64,000 nt of DNA from Pararhizobium antarcticum. GTDB taxonomy: Bacteria > Pseudomonadota > Alphaproteobacteria > Rhizobiales > Rhizobiaceae. Shown here one piece after another: positions 16,793-27,799 of this stretch; positions within the stretch are counted from its first letter, which is position 1, and every line of letters begins with the position of its first letter. Both the position numbers and the translations under genes were made by a program. The stretch is from NCBI RefSeq assembly GCF_001885585.1, contig NZ_LSRP01000077.1, positions 1 to 64,000 of the forward strand. Direction: 5' to 3'. A model generated the notes under the pieces. That model saw nothing but the letters and a program-made list of their open reading frames with translations, ran no database searches and was not told the DNA's origin.

Positions 16793-19700
16793 ATGAACTT
16801 TTCAGCCTGGGCAATTCGCAATCCGATCGCGCCGATTCTCGCCTTCGTCGTCCTGATGTTCCTCGGCTATCAGGCGTTCAACACGCTGCCGATCACCCGC
16901 TTTCCAAACATCGACGTTCCCATCGTTTCGATTTCCGTCGCGCAAAGCGGCGCGGCGCCTGCCGAACTCGAGACGCAGGTGACCAAGGAGATCGAGGATG
17001 CCGTCGCCGGCATCACCGGCGTCGATCACATCACCTCGACAATCAGCGACGGCATGTCCACGACGGCCGTTCAGTTCGAGATGGACATTCCGACCAACCA
17101 GGCGGTGCAGGATACCAAGGACGCGATCGATCGCATCCGCGGCGACCTGCCGGCTTCGATCGAGGAGCCGATTGTCGCCAAGGTGGATGTCGAGGGCCAG
17201 GCCATCCAGACCTTTGCCGTTTCGGCACCGGGCATGACGCTGGAAGAAATCTCCTGGTTTGTCGACGATACGATCAAGCGCTCGCTGCAGGGCAGAAGCG
17301 GCATCGGCCGCATCGACCGCTACGGCGGCGCCGACCGCGAAGTGCGCATCGAGCTCAACCAGGACCGGCTGAACTCCTACGGGATCACCGCATCGGACGT
17401 GAACAACCAGTTGCGCAAGATGAACACCGACCTCGGCTCCGGCCGTGGCCAGGTGGGCGGCAGCGAGCAGGCCATCCGCACGCTTGGCGACGCCCGATCC
17501 GTCGAAGCACTGACGAGCACCATGATCGCCACGCCGAACGGCCGCTTCGTGCGCCTTGCCGAACTCGGCACAGTCACCGATACCTATGAGGAGCCAAAGT
17601 CCTTCTCGCGCTTCGACGGCGATCCGGTCGTCACTTTCGCGGTCTTCCGGGCCAAGGGTGCCAGCGAGGTTTCCGTCGCCGAAACAGTCTCCGGCGCGCT
17701 GGATGACGTGCGGGCGAAGAATCCTGACGTTGCGATCGATCTGATCAATGACAGCGTCTATTTCACCTATGGCAATTACGAAGCCGCCATCCATACATTG
17801 CTTGAAGGTGCGCTTCTGGCGGTTGCCGTCGTGCTTCTGTTCCTGCGCAACTGGCGCGCCACGCTGATTTCAGCGATGGCGCTGCCGCTCTCGGCCATCC
17901 CCACCTTCTGGGTCATGGACATGCTTGGCTTCTCGCTGAATCTCGTCAGCTTCCTGGCGCTGACGCTGGCCACCGGGATCCTGGTGGATGACGCCATCGT
18001 CGAGATCGAGAACATCGCGCGGCACATCAAGATGGGCAAGACGCCGTATCGTGCCGCCATCGAAGCCGCCGACGAGATCGGTCTTGCGGTCATCGCCACG
18101 ACTTTTACCATTATCGCCGTCTTCGTGCCGGTCTCGTTCATGCCCGGCATTCCCGGCCAGTATTTCATCCAGTTTGGTCTGACGGTCGCCGTATCCGTGT
18201 TCTTCTCGCTGGCGGTCGCCCGCCTGATAACACCTGTGATGGCGGCCTATCTGATGCGCTCCAATGATGGCGATGGCCATCACGAGGACAAGGACGGCGC
18301 GATCATGCGCGGTTACACCTGGATCGTCACCACGACGACCAGACGCTGGTACATGCGCTATTTGACGCTGCTTGCCGCCATCGGCTTCGTCGTTGGTTCG
18401 GTCATGCTGCTGATGACCGTTCCCGGCAGCTTCCTGCCACCGGAAGACGCGTCGCGCATCGTGCTTTCCGTCGAATTGCCGCCGAATGCCATGCTCGAGG
18501 ACACAGACCGCACCAGCACCGAGATCTATGACAGGATCAAGGGTCTGGACGGCGTCGAGGGCATCTTCGTGCTGGGTGGCGCATCGCCGAAGGGCGATCT
18601 CGAACTGCGCCGCGCGACGATCACTGTCATGCTCGACAAGCTCGACCATTCGCTGGTCAACAAGCTGGTGAACGATGTGCTCGGAAGCACGCCGCTGATC
18701 GGTCAATACATGCCGAAACTGCCGCCGGCCGGCCGTATCATCCCGCAGGCGCAGATCGAAAAACAGGTCTATGCTGCGGTCCGGTCCATTCCGGACGTGC
18801 GCATCCTCAAGCTTAACGACCGCGGCGAGCGCGACCTTGCGTTCAACCTTCTGTCCAACAATGACGAGGACCTGAACAGCGCCGTTTCGCTTCTCGAAGG
18901 CAAGCTGCGCGGTGAACCGCTTCTTGCCAATGTCAGCCCGGACGGCGCCCTGCCCCGGCCCGAACTGCAGATCCGGCCGCGCACCGACCAGATGTCCCGG
19001 CTTGGCATCACCACATCGCAGATTGCCGAGGTCGTGCGCGTTGCCACCACCGGCGATATCGATGCAGCCCTGACGAAGATGTCGCTCGACAGCCGCCAGA
19101 TCCCGATCCGCGTCCAGATCGATACGGACTTCCGCACCGATCTGGCCGCTATCCGCAACCTGAAGGTCCAGACGGCCGCCGGCGCGCTGGTGCCGCTCGC
19201 GACCGTTGCCGATATCAACTATTCGGAAGGTCCAAGTTCGATCAAGCGCTACGACCGCAATCGTGTGGTGACGATCGGGGCCGACCTTCCGATCGGCGTC
19301 GCGCTGAATTCAGCCTCCGACCGTTTCAAGGAAATCGCCAAGGAAACAACCCTTCCGCCGAGCGTGCAATTCCTCGAAAGCGGCGACGCTGAAGTGCAGG
19401 CGGAAATGGAGCAGGGCTTCGTCAACGCCATGCTGCTCGGCCTGATGCTGGTTCTCGTCGTCCTGATCCTTTTGTTCAAGGACGTGATCCAGCCGTTCAC
19501 CATTCTGTTCTCGTTGCCGCTGGCCATTGGCGGCGTGGCGATAGGCCTGATTGTGACCCAGAACGCCATGTCGATGCCGGTTCTCATCGGTATTCTCATG
19601 CTCATGGGCATCGTCACGAAGAACGCCATCCTCTTGGTCGATTTTGCCATCGAAATGATCCATCAGGGCATGGAGCGTACCCATGCCATGGTCGAGGCCG

Positions 19701-20104
19701 GCCGCAAGCGGGCGAGACCGATCATCATGACCTCGATCGCTATGTCGGCCGGCATGCTGCCCTCCGCGCTCGGCGTCGGTGAAGGCGGCTCGTTCCGCGC
19801 ACCGATGGCCATTGCCGTGATCGGCGGCATCATCGTTTCGACGGTGATCTCGCTGGTTGTCGTACCGGCCTTCTTCCTGATCATGGACGACCTGTCGCAT
19901 CTGCTCGGCCGGCTGTTTGGCCGATTTGTCGGCAAGAAGGACGTGGAAATGCAGGTGCTGGAAAACGAGGCTTTGACGGAAGCGGTGACCGATCAGGCAA
20001 CGACGATCGCCGAACTGCAGGCCCGCCTGGACCGCCTCGAAGGCCGCAACAGCAAAGGCGGCGGCTCCAACGTCATCAACCATCCGGCGCTCGCTGCGGA
20101 ATAG
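16793..20104 (+). CDS. RND multidrug efflux transporter (AcrB-type permease)
   Basis: A 1103-residue proton-driven pump with the HAE1/VexF-type layout: an N-terminal helix (NPIAPILAFVVLMFLGYQAF), a first periplasmic porter domain (about 45-335), a membrane block containing the conserved TGILVDDAIVEIENI (about residues 396-410) with proton-relay Asp pair, a second porter domain (about 555-860) and a second membrane block (MGIVTKNAILLVDFAIEM). The C-terminus has a predicted coiled coil (EALTEAVTDQATTIAELQAR) that is longer than in E. coli AcrB. Substrates are unknown. It is cotranscribed with the adaptor and ends before a strong terminator. Confidence 0.94.
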   Translation: MNFSAWAIRNPIAPILAFVVLMFLGYQAFNTLPITRFPNIDVPIVSISVAQSGAAPAELETQVTKEIEDAVAGITGVDHITSTISDGMSTTAVQFEMDIPTNQAVQDTKDAIDRIRGDLPASIEEPIVAKVDVEGQAIQTFAVSAPGMTLEEISWFVDDTIKRSLQGRSGIGRIDRYGGADREVRIELNQDRLNSYGITASDVNNQLRKMNTDLGSGRGQVGGSEQAIRTLGDARSVEALTSTMIATPNGRFVRLAELGTVTDTYEEPKSFSRFDGDPVVTFAVFRAKGASEVSVAETVSGALDDVRAKNPDVAIDLINDSVYFTYGNYEAAIHTLLEGALLAVAVVLLFLRNWRATLISAMALPLSAIPTFWVMDMLGFSLNLVSFLALTLATGILVDDAIVEIENIARHIKMGKTPYRAAIEAADEIGLAVIATTFTIIAVFVPVSFMPGIPGQYFIQFGLTVAVSVFFSLAVARLITPVMAAYLMRSNDGDGHHEDKDGAIMRGYTWIVTTTTRRWYMRYLTLLAAIGFVVGSVMLLMTVPGSFLPPEDASRIVLSVELPPNAMLEDTDRTSTEIYDRIKGLDGVEGIFVLGGASPKGDLELRRATITVMLDKLDHSLVNKLVNDVLGSTPLIGQYMPKLPPAGRIIPQAQIEKQVYAAVRSIPDVRILKLNDRGERDLAFNLLSNNDEDLNSAVSLLEGKLRGEPLLANVSPDGALPRPELQIRPRTDQMSRLGITTSQIAEVVRVATTGDIDAALTKMSLDSRQIPIRVQIDTDFRTDLAAIRNLKVQTAAGALVPLATVADINYSEGPSSIKRYDRNRVVTIGADLPIGVALNSASDRFKEIAKETTLPPSVQFLESGDAEVQAEMEQGFVNAMLLGLMLVLVVLILLFKDVIQPFTILFSLPLAIGGVAIGLIVTQNAMSMPVLIGILMLMGIVTKNAILLVDFAIEMIHQGMERTHAMVEAGRKRARPIIMTSIAMSAGMLPSALGVGEGGSFRAPMAIAVIGGIIVSTVISLVVVPAFFLIMDDLSHLLGRLFGRFVGKKDVEMQVLENEALTEAVTDQATTIAELQARLDRLEGRNSKGGGSNVINHPALAAE

Positions 20105-20122
20105 CAGGCACCCTCAAAACCG

Positions 20123-20156
20123 AAGACGCCGCGTGCAGCCCAGCACGCGGCGTCTT
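20123..20156. terminator. Terminator after the RND operon
   Basis: AAGACGCCGCGTGC pairs perfectly over 14 bp with GCACGCGGCGTCTT (loop AGCCCA), with T residues at the 3' side. It sits between the convergent RND pump and ureG genes and could serve both. Confidence 0.88.
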
Positions 20157-20177
20157 TGATTCCAGTCCTGGCTATTC

Positions 20178-20789
<612 letters not shown>

Positions 20790-20823
20790 CGTCGTCTTCC
20801 TTCTCAAATCCGCATGATCCGAC

Positions 20824-21495
20824 TCAGGAGCGGAACAGGCGCGAATGCAATGTCTCATGTTTCAGCGACGCAATGTCGGCCATGACCGTCGCCGAGCCGA
20901 GATCGTCGAGCGTGCTCTCGGCCGCGCGTTTGGCGACATCGCCGATCGCAGGTTCGAGAGCCGCCAGGATGCCGACACCATCGCGCTGACCCATGACGCC
21001 GCAGCGAATGGCGACGGAAACCGAATTCGAAGCCTGCGCATGCAGATAGGCGGCAAGTGCTGCCGCAAGACCCGTCCGGTGCATGCCGGCGACCGCACCG
21101 ACCGCAACCGGATAGGGTGCCGTTCCCAACAAGGTGTCGAGCCCCGGGTGCGGCCAGTGCGCCGCAGCCGACAGGAACGCCTCGCCCTGCAGCGTCGTTT
21201 CCATGTGCCGCTCGCGCGAGCCGGCAAGCGCGATTGCCAGTTCGCGAACCGACAGCAACCGTGCGGGATCGTCGACCGATCGATAGCTCTCCGCCAGAAG
21301 CACGGCATCGTTCCAGCCCGTGCCGCTGACAACCACCGTCTTCAACCATGCGCTCAAACCCGGCGCATCGGCAATCAGTCCCTCGTGGATCGCCTGCTCC
21401 AGACCACCGGAATAGGAGAAGGCGCCGATCGGAAAGGCTGGCGACAGCCATGTCAGCAACCGGACAAGCGCCTGCGTCTTGTCAGGTTCATCCAT
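20824..21495 (-). CDS. ureF: Urease accessory protein UreF
   Basis: A 223-residue all-helical protein that binds the UreD-urease complex and controls UreG. The family start [20 protein letters not shown] and [10 protein letters not shown] are visible. I chose the ATG at 21495 (MDEPDK) rather than the in-frame ATG at 21519, because it gives the normal family start and an 8 bp overlap with the ureE stop, as expected for translational coupling. Thirty-four bases separate it from ureG. Confidence 0.93.
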   Translation of the reverse strand: MDEPDKTQALVRLLTWLSPAFPIGAFSYSGGLEQAIHEGLIADAPGLSAWLKTVVVSGTGWNDAVLLAESYRSVDDPARLLSVRELAIALAGSRERHMETTLQGEAFLSAAAHWPHPGLDTLLGTAPYPVAVGAVAGMHRTGLAAALAAYLHAQASNSVSVAIRCGVMGQRDGVGILAALEPAIGDVAKRAAESTLDDLGSATVMADIASLKHETLHSRLFRS

Positions 21496-21967
21496 GCGCG
21501 TGACTGTGACCATGTCCATGGCTGTGACCGCCCGACCCGTGATAGGCTCCGCGCATCGGCTGAAACGGCTCCGTCACGTCGCTGACGTCAGCGCCGAGCC
21601 TTTCGAGCATGGCCCTGATGACCGGATCGCGCGCAATCAGGATCCTGTCTTCGCGCAGTTCTGCAGGCAGGTGCCGGTTGCCGAGATGCCAGGCAAGTTC
21701 GATCAGGTGCTGGCGATCGCGTGGACGGATATCATAGAGGGCTTCCTCCGTGGCGGCGATCCGCACATAGTCCCCGCTATCGAGAACCAGTAGATCACCA
21801 TCGGCAAGCATCACCGCTTCCTTGAGGTCAAGCATGACGACATCATCGTCAGGCAGATGCAGGAGCTTGCGACGCAGGTGTCGCTGGTCATGGGCAAGCG
21901 CAATGGTGTGCAACGGCACCACGTCAGCCGGACCCGGCGACAGGATTTCCGTGGAACGATAGGGCAT
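21488..21967 (-). CDS. ureE: Urease accessory nickel chaperone UreE
   Basis: A 159-residue nickel metallochaperone. An N-terminal peptide-binding domain (residues 1-75) is followed by the metal-binding domain (IELAWHLGNRHLPAEL), and the C-terminus ends in a His-rich tail ([14 protein letters not shown]) that stores several nickel ions. ATG 21967 starts the recognisable domain. It lies one base after the small monooxygenase-like gene's stop. Confidence 0.94.
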   Translation of the reverse strand: MPYRSTEILSPGPADVVPLHTIALAHDQRHLRRKLLHLPDDDVVMLDLKEAVMLADGDLLVLDSGDYVRIAATEEALYDIRPRDRQHLIELAWHLGNRHLPAELREDRILIARDPVIRAMLERLGADVSDVTEPFQPMRGAYHGSGGHSHGHGHSHAHG

Positions 21968-21968
21968 T

Positions 21969-22265
21969 TCAGAGTACCTCGACTTTTTCCGGATGAAACA
22001 GTTCAACGCGCCCGTCTATCACCAGGCTCGCCGTCGCGCGTTGAAACGCCTTTGCGGGCCTGTGCGTCAGATGCGCATCGAACGAGGCCCGGCTCCTCCA
22101 GTTTTCGACGAAAACCAGCGTGTCTGCGACCCCCGGTTTTTGGTAGAGATCATAGGAAAGACAGTCCTTTTCCAAGCGGGCGGCCGCGATCAGTGGCTGC
22201 GCCACGGCAACGACGTCGGCGGCCCGACCCTGCTGGACTTTGACATAGGCGACGACATAAACCAT
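21969..22265 (-). CDS. Small antibiotic-biosynthesis-monooxygenase (ABM/YgiN-like) protein
   Basis: A 98-residue ferredoxin-like-fold protein of the ABM family: VVAYVKVQQGRAADVVAVAQ, LEKDCLSYDLYQ and LVFVENWRSRASFDAHL are the usual core strands and helix. Members act as cofactor-free quinol monooxygenases or bind haem; many are uncharacterised. It sits between ureC and ureE, spaced by 25 and 1 bp, so it is co-transcribed. A role in urease maturation is only suggested by position. Confidence 0.85.
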   Translation of the reverse strand: MVYVVAYVKVQQGRAADVVAVAQPLIAAARLEKDCLSYDLYQKPGVADTLVFVENWRSRASFDAHLTHRPAKAFQRATASLVIDGRVELFHPEKVEVL

Positions 22266-22290
22266 GGAACGCCTTTCCTGGAAACACAGA

Positions 22291-24000
22291 CTAGAACAGA
22301 AAATACCGCTGCGCCATGGGCAGCACCGTCGCCGGCTGGCAGGTTAGCAATTCGCCATCGGCGCGCACCTCGTAGGTTTCCGGATCGACCTCGATATGCG
22401 GCGTCAGGCTGTTGTGGATCATCGAATGTTTGCCGATGCCGCCCCGGGTGTTTTTCACCGCCAGCAGTTCCTTACCGACCCCCAGCCGTGCTTTCAGGCC
22501 CGCATCCAGCGAAGCCTGCGATACGAAGGTGGCCGAGGAATTGGTGCGGGCCTTGCCGAAGGCCCCGAACATCGGCCGGTAGTGCACCGGCTGCGGTGTC
22601 GGGATCGAGGCGTTCGGATCGCCCATGGGCGCTGCCGCGATCATGCCGCCGAGCAGCACCATGTCTGGCTTCACGCCGAAGAAGGCGGGGTTCCAGATCA
22701 CCAGATCGGCACGCTTGCCCACCTCGATCGAGCCGATCTCATGGGAAAGACCCTGCGCGATGGCCGGGTTGATCGTGTATTTGGCGATATAGCGCCGGAC
22801 CCGGAAATTGTCGTTCTCGCCGGTTTCCGAGGCGAGACGCCCGCGCTGGCGCTTCATCTTGTCGGCGGTCTGCCAGGTGCGGATGGCGACTTCCCCGACG
22901 CGGCCCATGGCCTGGCTGTCGGAAGAGATGATCGAGAAGGCGCCGATATCGTGGAGGATGTCTTCTGCCGCGATGGTTTCCTTGCGGATCCGGCTTTCGG
23001 CAAAGGCGATGTCTTCCGGGATAGACGGCGACAGATGATGGCAGACCATCAGCATGTCGAGATGTTCGGCCAGCGTATTGATCGTGTAGGGCCGCGTCGG
23101 ATTGGTCGAGGACGGGATGACGTTCGACTGGCCGCAGATCTTGATGATGTCGGGCGCATGCCCGCCGCCCGCCCCTTCCGTGTGGAAGGCATGGATGGTG
23201 CGGCCCTTGATGGCACCGATCGTATCCTCGACGAAGCCGCTTTCGTTCAGCGTGTCTGTGTGGATCATCACCTGCACGTCGTATTCGTCGGCAACCGAAA
23301 GGCAGCAGTCGATGGCGGCCGGCGTCGTGCCCCAGTCCTCGTGCAGTTTCAGGCTGGACGCACCGGCAAGCACCATCTCGACCAGCGGCGCAGGCAGCGA
23401 GGCATTGCCCTTGCCGGCAAGGGCAAGGTTCATCGGGAAGCCATCGAAACTCTCGATCATCCGTTCGATGTGCCAGGCGCCGGTGCAGGTGGTCGCGAGC
23501 GTGCCGTGGGCGGGACCGCTGCCACCGCCGAGCATCGTCGTGATCCCCGACATCAGCGCTTCCTCGATCTGCTGCGGGCAGATGAAGTGGATATGGGCAT
23601 CCATGCCGCCGGCCGTGAGAATTTTGCCTTCGCCGGCGATAACCTCTGTCGATGGTCCGACGATGATCGTCACACCCGGCTGCGTGTCCGGATTGCCGGC
23701 CTTGCCGATCCCGGCGATCCGGCCGTTCTTCAGGCCGACATCGGCCTTGACGATCCCCCAGTGATCGACGACCAGCGCGTTGGTGATCACCGTATCGACC
23801 GCGCCCTCGGCACGGGTCGCCTGGCTCTGGCCCATGCCGTCGCGGATGACCTTGCCGCCACCAAACTTCACTTCATCGCCATAGGTGGTGAAATCCTTCT
23901 CCACCTCGATGAACAGTTCGGTATCCGCCAGCCGCACCTTGTCGCCGGTGGTCGGCCCGAACATCGAGGCATAGGCGGCGCGTGACATCTTGTAGGACAT
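22291..24000 (-). CDS. ureC: Urease alpha subunit
   Basis: The 569-residue catalytic subunit hydrolyses urea to ammonia and carbamate. The nickel site is recognisable: [14 protein letters not shown] (two His), the carbamylated lysine in [42 protein letters not shown] and the mobile-flap MVCHHL segment with the catalytic His. It forms the (UreABC)3-type complex with UreA and UreB. Unlike the standard ureABC order, one DUF1311-type gene and one accessory gene separate ureB from ureC here. Confidence 0.98.
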   Translation of the reverse strand: MSYKMSRAAYASMFGPTTGDKVRLADTELFIEVEKDFTTYGDEVKFGGGKVIRDGMGQSQATRAEGAVDTVITNALVVDHWGIVKADVGLKNGRIAGIGKAGNPDTQPGVTIIVGPSTEVIAGEGKILTAGGMDAHIHFICPQQIEEALMSGITTMLGGGSGPAHGTLATTCTGAWHIERMIESFDGFPMNLALAGKGNASLPAPLVEMVLAGASSLKLHEDWGTTPAAIDCCLSVADEYDVQVMIHTDTLNESGFVEDTIGAIKGRTIHAFHTEGAGGGHAPDIIKICGQSNVIPSSTNPTRPYTINTLAEHLDMLMVCHHLSPSIPEDIAFAESRIRKETIAAEDILHDIGAFSIISSDSQAMGRVGEVAIRTWQTADKMKRQRGRLASETGENDNFRVRRYIAKYTINPAIAQGLSHEIGSIEVGKRADLVIWNPAFFGVKPDMVLLGGMIAAAPMGDPNASIPTPQPVHYRPMFGAFGKARTNSSATFVSQASLDAGLKARLGVGKELLAVKNTRGGIGKHSMIHNSLTPHIEVDPETYEVRADGELLTCQPATVLPMAQRYFLF

Positions 24001-24024
24001 GGGTTCGGGTTCCTTCGAAAACGC

Positions 24025-24660
24025 TTAAAGAGGCAAGGTCTCCAGTCGCTGCAGGCGACCGGCTGCGATGTAACTGTCCACCAGACGCTTTTCGGCGGCA
24101 AACGGATGCCCGGCCCAGCCCTGATGGCCAAAGCCGGCAATGGTGACCCGGTCGCCCGGCATCGCCCGCCGATCCAGGATCTCGTCGATAACCAGCATGC
24201 CACTGCTCGGCACGACATAGGGCTCGGCACCGGTGGCACTCAGGCGATCGTCCACAGCCGCATGGGCTTCCGCCGGCATCTGAAACAGGCGACGCCCCGT
24301 GGCCGCCGCAAAGGCAGAAAAGCCAGCGCTGTAGTCGTCGCAGAAATCCTCGAGAGAGGGATGCCGGACGGCCAGATCGCCGCGCAGGGCCTTGAATTTT
24401 TCGGGCGCCCGCGTGCACCAGATTTCCGATGCCCGGCGCACCGCGGCGTTGGTCTTCCACGTCCCCCCGCCAAGCATCGACAGGGCCGGACGCCCGGTAT
24501 TGCAGACGGCTACGATATCCGTCCTGGTGCCGCCGGCCCCGTAGGAGCGGCAATCGTTGAAGCGCACGACCAGATCGGCGGCATCGATCGCCGCTGCATG
24601 CTCCGGACCGATCTCGCCATTGCCGACGATCATGATGCTCTGCCCCACGCTCAATCCCAA
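24025..24660 (-). CDS. Urease operon accessory protein (sialyltransferase-like fold)
   Basis: A 211-residue protein known from rhizobial urease operons only by location. The start MIVGNGEIGPEHAAAIDAAD followed by LVVRFNDCRSYG resembles the nucleotide-binding motif of GT29-like sialyltransferases (V-GN----G-----ID--D-V-R-N), so a glycosyltransferase-like fold is possible. A later GHQGWAGHPFAAEKRLVDS segment may match the second half of that motif. It has no signal peptide. A start at the internal ATG 24633 (MIVGNG) is equally plausible. It lies 24 bp upstream of ureC. Confidence 0.75.
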   Translation of the reverse strand: MGLSVGQSIMIVGNGEIGPEHAAAIDAADLVVRFNDCRSYGAGGTRTDIVAVCNTGRPALSMLGGGTWKTNAAVRRASEIWCTRAPEKFKALRGDLAVRHPSLEDFCDDYSAGFSAFAAATGRRLFQMPAEAHAAVDDRLSATGAEPYVVPSSGMLVIDEILDRRAMPGDRVTIAGFGHQGWAGHPFAAEKRLVDSYIAAGRLQRLETLPL

Positions 24661-24670
24661 ATTCCGCTCA

Positions 24671-25099
24671 TCAATAGGCTTCCAGCACGTCTTTCAGTTC
24701 CGCCGTCCGCCTTGTCGTCAGGTCGGCCAGGCAACCCGAGACCAGCATCGGTTCCATCGAACCGCCACGCGCCGAAAAGCCGGACAAAACGCATTGCCCG
24801 TCGCGATAGCCAATCCACGCACGCTGGGCCTTCTTCAAAGCATCGGCAGCGCCGACAAGGCTTGGATCCGATCCGGCCATCGCCTTGTCGACCCCGACCA
24901 TATGCGCCATCACCATCTTGTAGGTCGCATTCAGCACCTTGTCGGCAGCCTCGTATTCACGGTTGGCGCAGTAATTCAGCTCGAACTGCGTCGTGGCATT
25001 CCCGCAATCAATATCCGGATCCTCCTGCGCCACGGATACGCCGGCACCGACCAGAAGCGTCGTGATTGCGAGACCGAAGAGCAGACTGCGAGATCTCAT
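24671..25099 (-). CDS. Secreted DUF1311/LprI-like protein
   Basis: A 142-residue protein with a signal peptide ([20 protein letters not shown], cleavage near AQE) and the LprI/DUF1311 pattern: [35 protein letters not shown] and a C-terminal Cys-Leu-Ala region, giving four paired Cys. DUF1311 proteins include lysozyme inhibitors. It is inserted between ureB and the accessory gene and overlaps ureB's end by 4 bp, so it is translated with urease genes although it acts in the periplasm. Confidence 0.85.
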   Translation of the reverse strand: MRSRSLLFGLAITTLLVGAGVSVAQEDPDIDCGNATTQFELNYCANREYEAADKVLNATYKMVMAHMVGVDKAMAGSDPSLVGAADALKKAQRAWIGYRDGQCVLSGFSARGGSMEPMLVSGCLADLTTRRTAELKDVLEAY

Positions 25100-25401
25100 A
25101 GAGCCCCCATGACTTCCTGCCGGAAACCGTAGACTTCACGCTTGCCGGCGAAGGGAATGAGATGAACAGTCCGGGTCTGGCCCGGCTCGAAACGCACCGC
25201 CGTGCCTGCCGGAATATCGAGCCGCCGGCCGTGGGCTGCGCTGCGGTCGAACGCAAGACCCGGATTGGTTTCGGCAAAATGATAGTGGCTGCCCACCTGC
25301 ACGGGACGGTCGCCGGTGTTGGAAACGTCGAGGCTGATGCTTTCCAGACCGGCATTCAGCTCGATCTCGCCCTCTGCTGCAATGATTTCGCCCGGGATCA
25401 T
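25096..25401 (-). CDS. ureB: Urease beta subunit
   Basis: A 101-residue structural subunit with the family start [18 protein letters not shown] and the conserved [18 protein letters not shown] segment. ATG 25401 is preceded by AGGAGA, which fixes the start against upstream in-frame ATGs. Its stop overlaps the LprI-like gene start (ATGA). Length matches stand-alone UreB proteins. Confidence 0.97.
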   Translation of the reverse strand: MIPGEIIAAEGEIELNAGLESISLDVSNTGDRPVQVGSHYHFAETNPGLAFDRSAAHGRRLDIPAGTAVRFEPGQTRTVHLIPFAGKREVYGFRQEVMGAL

Positions 25402-25414
25402 GCGTCTCTCCTGT

Positions 25415-25684
25415 TCATGTGGCTCTGGTTGCCTGGTCATCACCCGGCGCACAGCCTTCGGCTTTCAACACGCGCAGCAACGAAGGCGGGTTGTTTTCAA
25501 GTTTTGCGGCGGGCCGGATCGGACGGCGGACAAGCTCGCCGCCGCAGTTCGGGCAGATGCCCGAAAGTGTCTCCGACGCGCAATCGCTGCAGAACGTGCA
25601 TTCGAAACTGCAGATCAGCGCGTCCCGGCTATCGGGTGGAAGATCCCGGTCGCAGCATTCGCAATTGGGTGTGAGCGCCAGCAT
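25415..25684 (-). CDS. DUF1272 zinc-ribbon-like protein
   Basis: An 89-residue Cys-rich protein: [23 protein letters not shown] and [14 protein letters not shown] give nine Cys in about 45 residues, the DUF1272 pattern, probably binding one or two zinc ions. Function is unknown. It lies between ureA and ureB, 9 bp after ureA and 13 bp before ureB, hence co-transcribed with urease. Confidence 0.88.
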   Translation of the reverse strand: MLALTPNCECCDRDLPPDSRDALICSFECTFCSDCASETLSGICPNCGGELVRRPIRPAAKLENNPPSLLRVLKAEGCAPGDDQATRAT

Positions 25685-25693
25685 CGCCGATCC

Positions 25694-25996
25694 TCAGCGA
25701 ATGGGTTCGTGCACGGTGACAAGCTTGGTGCCGTCTGGGAACGTCGCCTCGATCTGGATGTCGTGGATCATTTCCGGAATGCCCTCCATCACCTGAGACC
25801 GCGTGATGACATGGGCGCCCGCCTCCATCAGATCGGCGACGGAACGGCCGTCCCGCGCGCCTTCGACGACAAAATCGCTGATCAGCGCGATGGCTTCCGG
25901 GTGATTGAGCTTGACGCCGCGCTCGAGCCGCCGGCGGGCTACCATGGCGGCCATCGAAATCAGCAGTTTGTCTTTTTCGCGGGGAGTGAGATTCAT
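25694..25996 (-). CDS. ureA: Urease gamma subunit
   Basis: A 100-residue structural subunit with [20 protein letters not shown] and [20 protein letters not shown], typical of stand-alone UreA. It lies 27 bp after ureD and precedes the DUF1272 gene. Confidence 0.97.
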   Translation of the reverse strand: MNLTPREKDKLLISMAAMVARRRLERGVKLNHPEAIALISDFVVEGARDGRSVADLMEAGAHVITRSQVMEGIPEMIHDIQIEATFPDGTKLVTVHEPIR

Positions 25997-26023
25997 GCGT
26001 CGCCACCGATATTGCGTGCCAGA

Positions 26024-26854
26024 TTACAGTGTCCAGACTTTCGGCACTGGCGCGCCTTTACGCAAGTGCGAAATGAGTGGGATGAGGATTTTTCTCAAGG
26101 CAAAGCCATCCTTTGCCGCAAGCCGCGCGACGAGTTTGTCCTCGCCTGCGACCTGGTACTGGCTGACACCGCCCGAAGCATTTCCGAGTAGACGGCGCAA
26201 GCCCGCGACCAGCGCCTCGCAATCCGGCCCCGTATAGAAGATCGTTGCGAAAGCGACCTTGCCGCCCAGCACCGCAGCGCCTTGCGTCAAGGCGCCGACA
26301 TCGCCCGAAAGCCGCATGTTTTCCGCATGGATGAGCGCGCCGGATTTACGGATGCGCCAGCAATCCTGGAACAGGCCCGTCTCCATTGCCTCGCCCATGG
26401 CCGTACGACCGAGCAGCACCGCTTCGACCGCGAGAAACTGCCCGCCGTCGGCAATATCGACCTCCAGGCGGCGGCTGAGCGAGGCCCGCTCGAACAGGAT
26501 CGTCTCCTGCGGGAGCCAGTTGACACTTGCCCCCGGCCCGACCTCGATCCTCGTTGCAACCCCGGCTGTGTCGGCGCTCGCCTTGTAGATTTTTTCGCAG
26601 GCCTGCGTCGTCAAAGTCAGTTGCGTGCCTTCGCCCGACGCAAAGCTCCAGTCCATCCGGTCGCCGCCGGTCAGGCCGCCGGAACTGTTGATCAGCACCG
26701 CCTCCATCGTTCCGTCGAAGCTCTCGGGCAGGCGGATCTTGGCGCAGCCTTCCTGGTAGAGTTCGGCAAGGCGGGTGCGGCCGGCAAACGGCTTTGCCAC
26801 CAGCCGTCCCTTGCCCCAGGCCCGTTGCGGGGCAATCACTGCCGCCTGTTCCAT
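26024..26854 (-). CDS. ureD: Urease accessory protein UreD
   Basis: A 276-residue scaffold protein that binds apo-urease with UreF and UreG. Family motifs include the central [15 protein letters not shown] and [12 protein letters not shown], and the C-terminal LLGRTAMGE segment. It is 11 bp downstream of urtE, linking urea import and hydrolysis on one minus-strand transcript. Confidence 0.95.
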   Translation of the reverse strand: MEQAAVIAPQRAWGKGRLVAKPFAGRTRLAELYQEGCAKIRLPESFDGTMEAVLINSSGGLTGGDRMDWSFASGEGTQLTLTTQACEKIYKASADTAGVATRIEVGPGASVNWLPQETILFERASLSRRLEVDIADGGQFLAVEAVLLGRTAMGEAMETGLFQDCWRIRKSGALIHAENMRLSGDVGALTQGAAVLGGKVAFATIFYTGPDCEALVAGLRRLLGNASGGVSQYQVAGEDKLVARLAAKDGFALRKILIPLISHLRKGAPVPKVWTL

Positions 26855-26865
26855 AAAATCCGCCG

Positions 26866-27561
26866 TCAGACTGTGAGGTGGCGGCGCGCTTCCGGCGTAT
26901 CCAGCGTTTCGGCCGGGCCTTCATGCACGATCTCGCCACGATCCATGATGTAGACATGGTCTGCAAGCTCGCGGCAGAAGTCAAGGTATTGTTCCACAAG
27001 CAGAATCGCCATGCCGGTCGAATCCCGCAGATACTGGATGGCGCGGCCGATATCCTTGATGATCGAGGGCTGGATACCCTCGGTCGGCTCGTCGAGCACC
27101 AGGATTTTCGGACGTGTGACCAACGCCCGGCCGATCGCCAGCTGCTGCTGCTGCCCCCCGGACAGATCGCCGCCGCGTCGTTTCAGCATGGTGTTGAGAA
27201 CCGGAAACAGGCTGAAAATATCGTCCGGAATGAAGCGGTCCTTGCGCGCAACCGGCGCGTAGCCGGACTCCAGGTTTTCCTTGACTGTCAGCAGCGGGAA
27301 AACCTCGCGGCCCTGCGGCACGAAACCGATGCCCTGCTTGGCGCGATTGTAGGGTGCCATGCCGTTCAAAAGCTTGCCGTTGAAAGTAACGGTTCCGCCA
27401 CTGACCGCATGCTGGCCGGTAACCGCGCGCATCAGGCTGGTCTTGCCGACGCCGTTGCGGCCAAGCACGCAGGTGATCTTGCCCATCGGAGCCGTGATGG
27501 AGACACCGCGAAGCGCCTGCGCCGCACCATAGTGCAGATTGATGTTATCGACCGTCAGCAT
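26866..27561 (-). CDS. urtE: Urea ABC transporter ATP-binding subunit UrtE
   Basis: A 231-residue LivF-class ATPase: Walker [34 protein letters not shown], signature [15 protein letters not shown] and Walker [15 protein letters not shown]. The run of four Gln in the signature region and the GIQPS sequence are characteristic of UrtE. It is 238 bp from urtD, and that gap holds a RIME-like element. Confidence 0.95.
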   Translation of the reverse strand: MLTVDNINLHYGAAQALRGVSITAPMGKITCVLGRNGVGKTSLMRAVTGQHAVSGGTVTFNGKLLNGMAPYNRAKQGIGFVPQGREVFPLLTVKENLESGYAPVARKDRFIPDDIFSLFPVLNTMLKRRGGDLSGGQQQQLAIGRALVTRPKILVLDEPTEGIQPSIIKDIGRAIQYLRDSTGMAILLVEQYLDFCRELADHVYIMDRGEIVHEGPAETLDTPEARRHLTV

Positions 27562-27619
27562 GGGGCGGATCCTTGGGAGTGTACGGAGGGATTGACCTCG
27601 TTCGTGAGGCCGCTTGCGG

Positions 27620-27753
27620 CCTCTTCTCCCCAGCGGGGAGAAGGTGGCGCAAAGCGCCGGATGAGGGGGATTGCTGACTCGGAACTCCCGGCGAAGCCCC
27701 CCTCATCGCCTCGCATACGCTCGGCACTTCTCCCCGTTGGGGAGAAGGGGGAG
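27620..27753. repeat. RIME-like palindromic intergenic element, copy 2
   Basis: Ends CTTCTCCCCAGCGGGGAGAAG and CTTCTCCCCGTTGGGGAGAAG are each palindromic; inner segments CGCCGGATGAGGGG and CCCCCTCATCGCCTCGC match copy 1 in reverse orientation. It lies inside the urt operon between urtD and urtE. Confidence 0.88.
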
Positions 27754-27799
27754 ACCGCATCAAGCTCCGTAGCAAACAGCGAGACGTTATAGTGCATGA

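Noticed and set aside
22396-23985. A 529-codon plus-strand frame opposite ureC
   Set aside because: It is a mirror of the urease alpha gene with no domain of its own.
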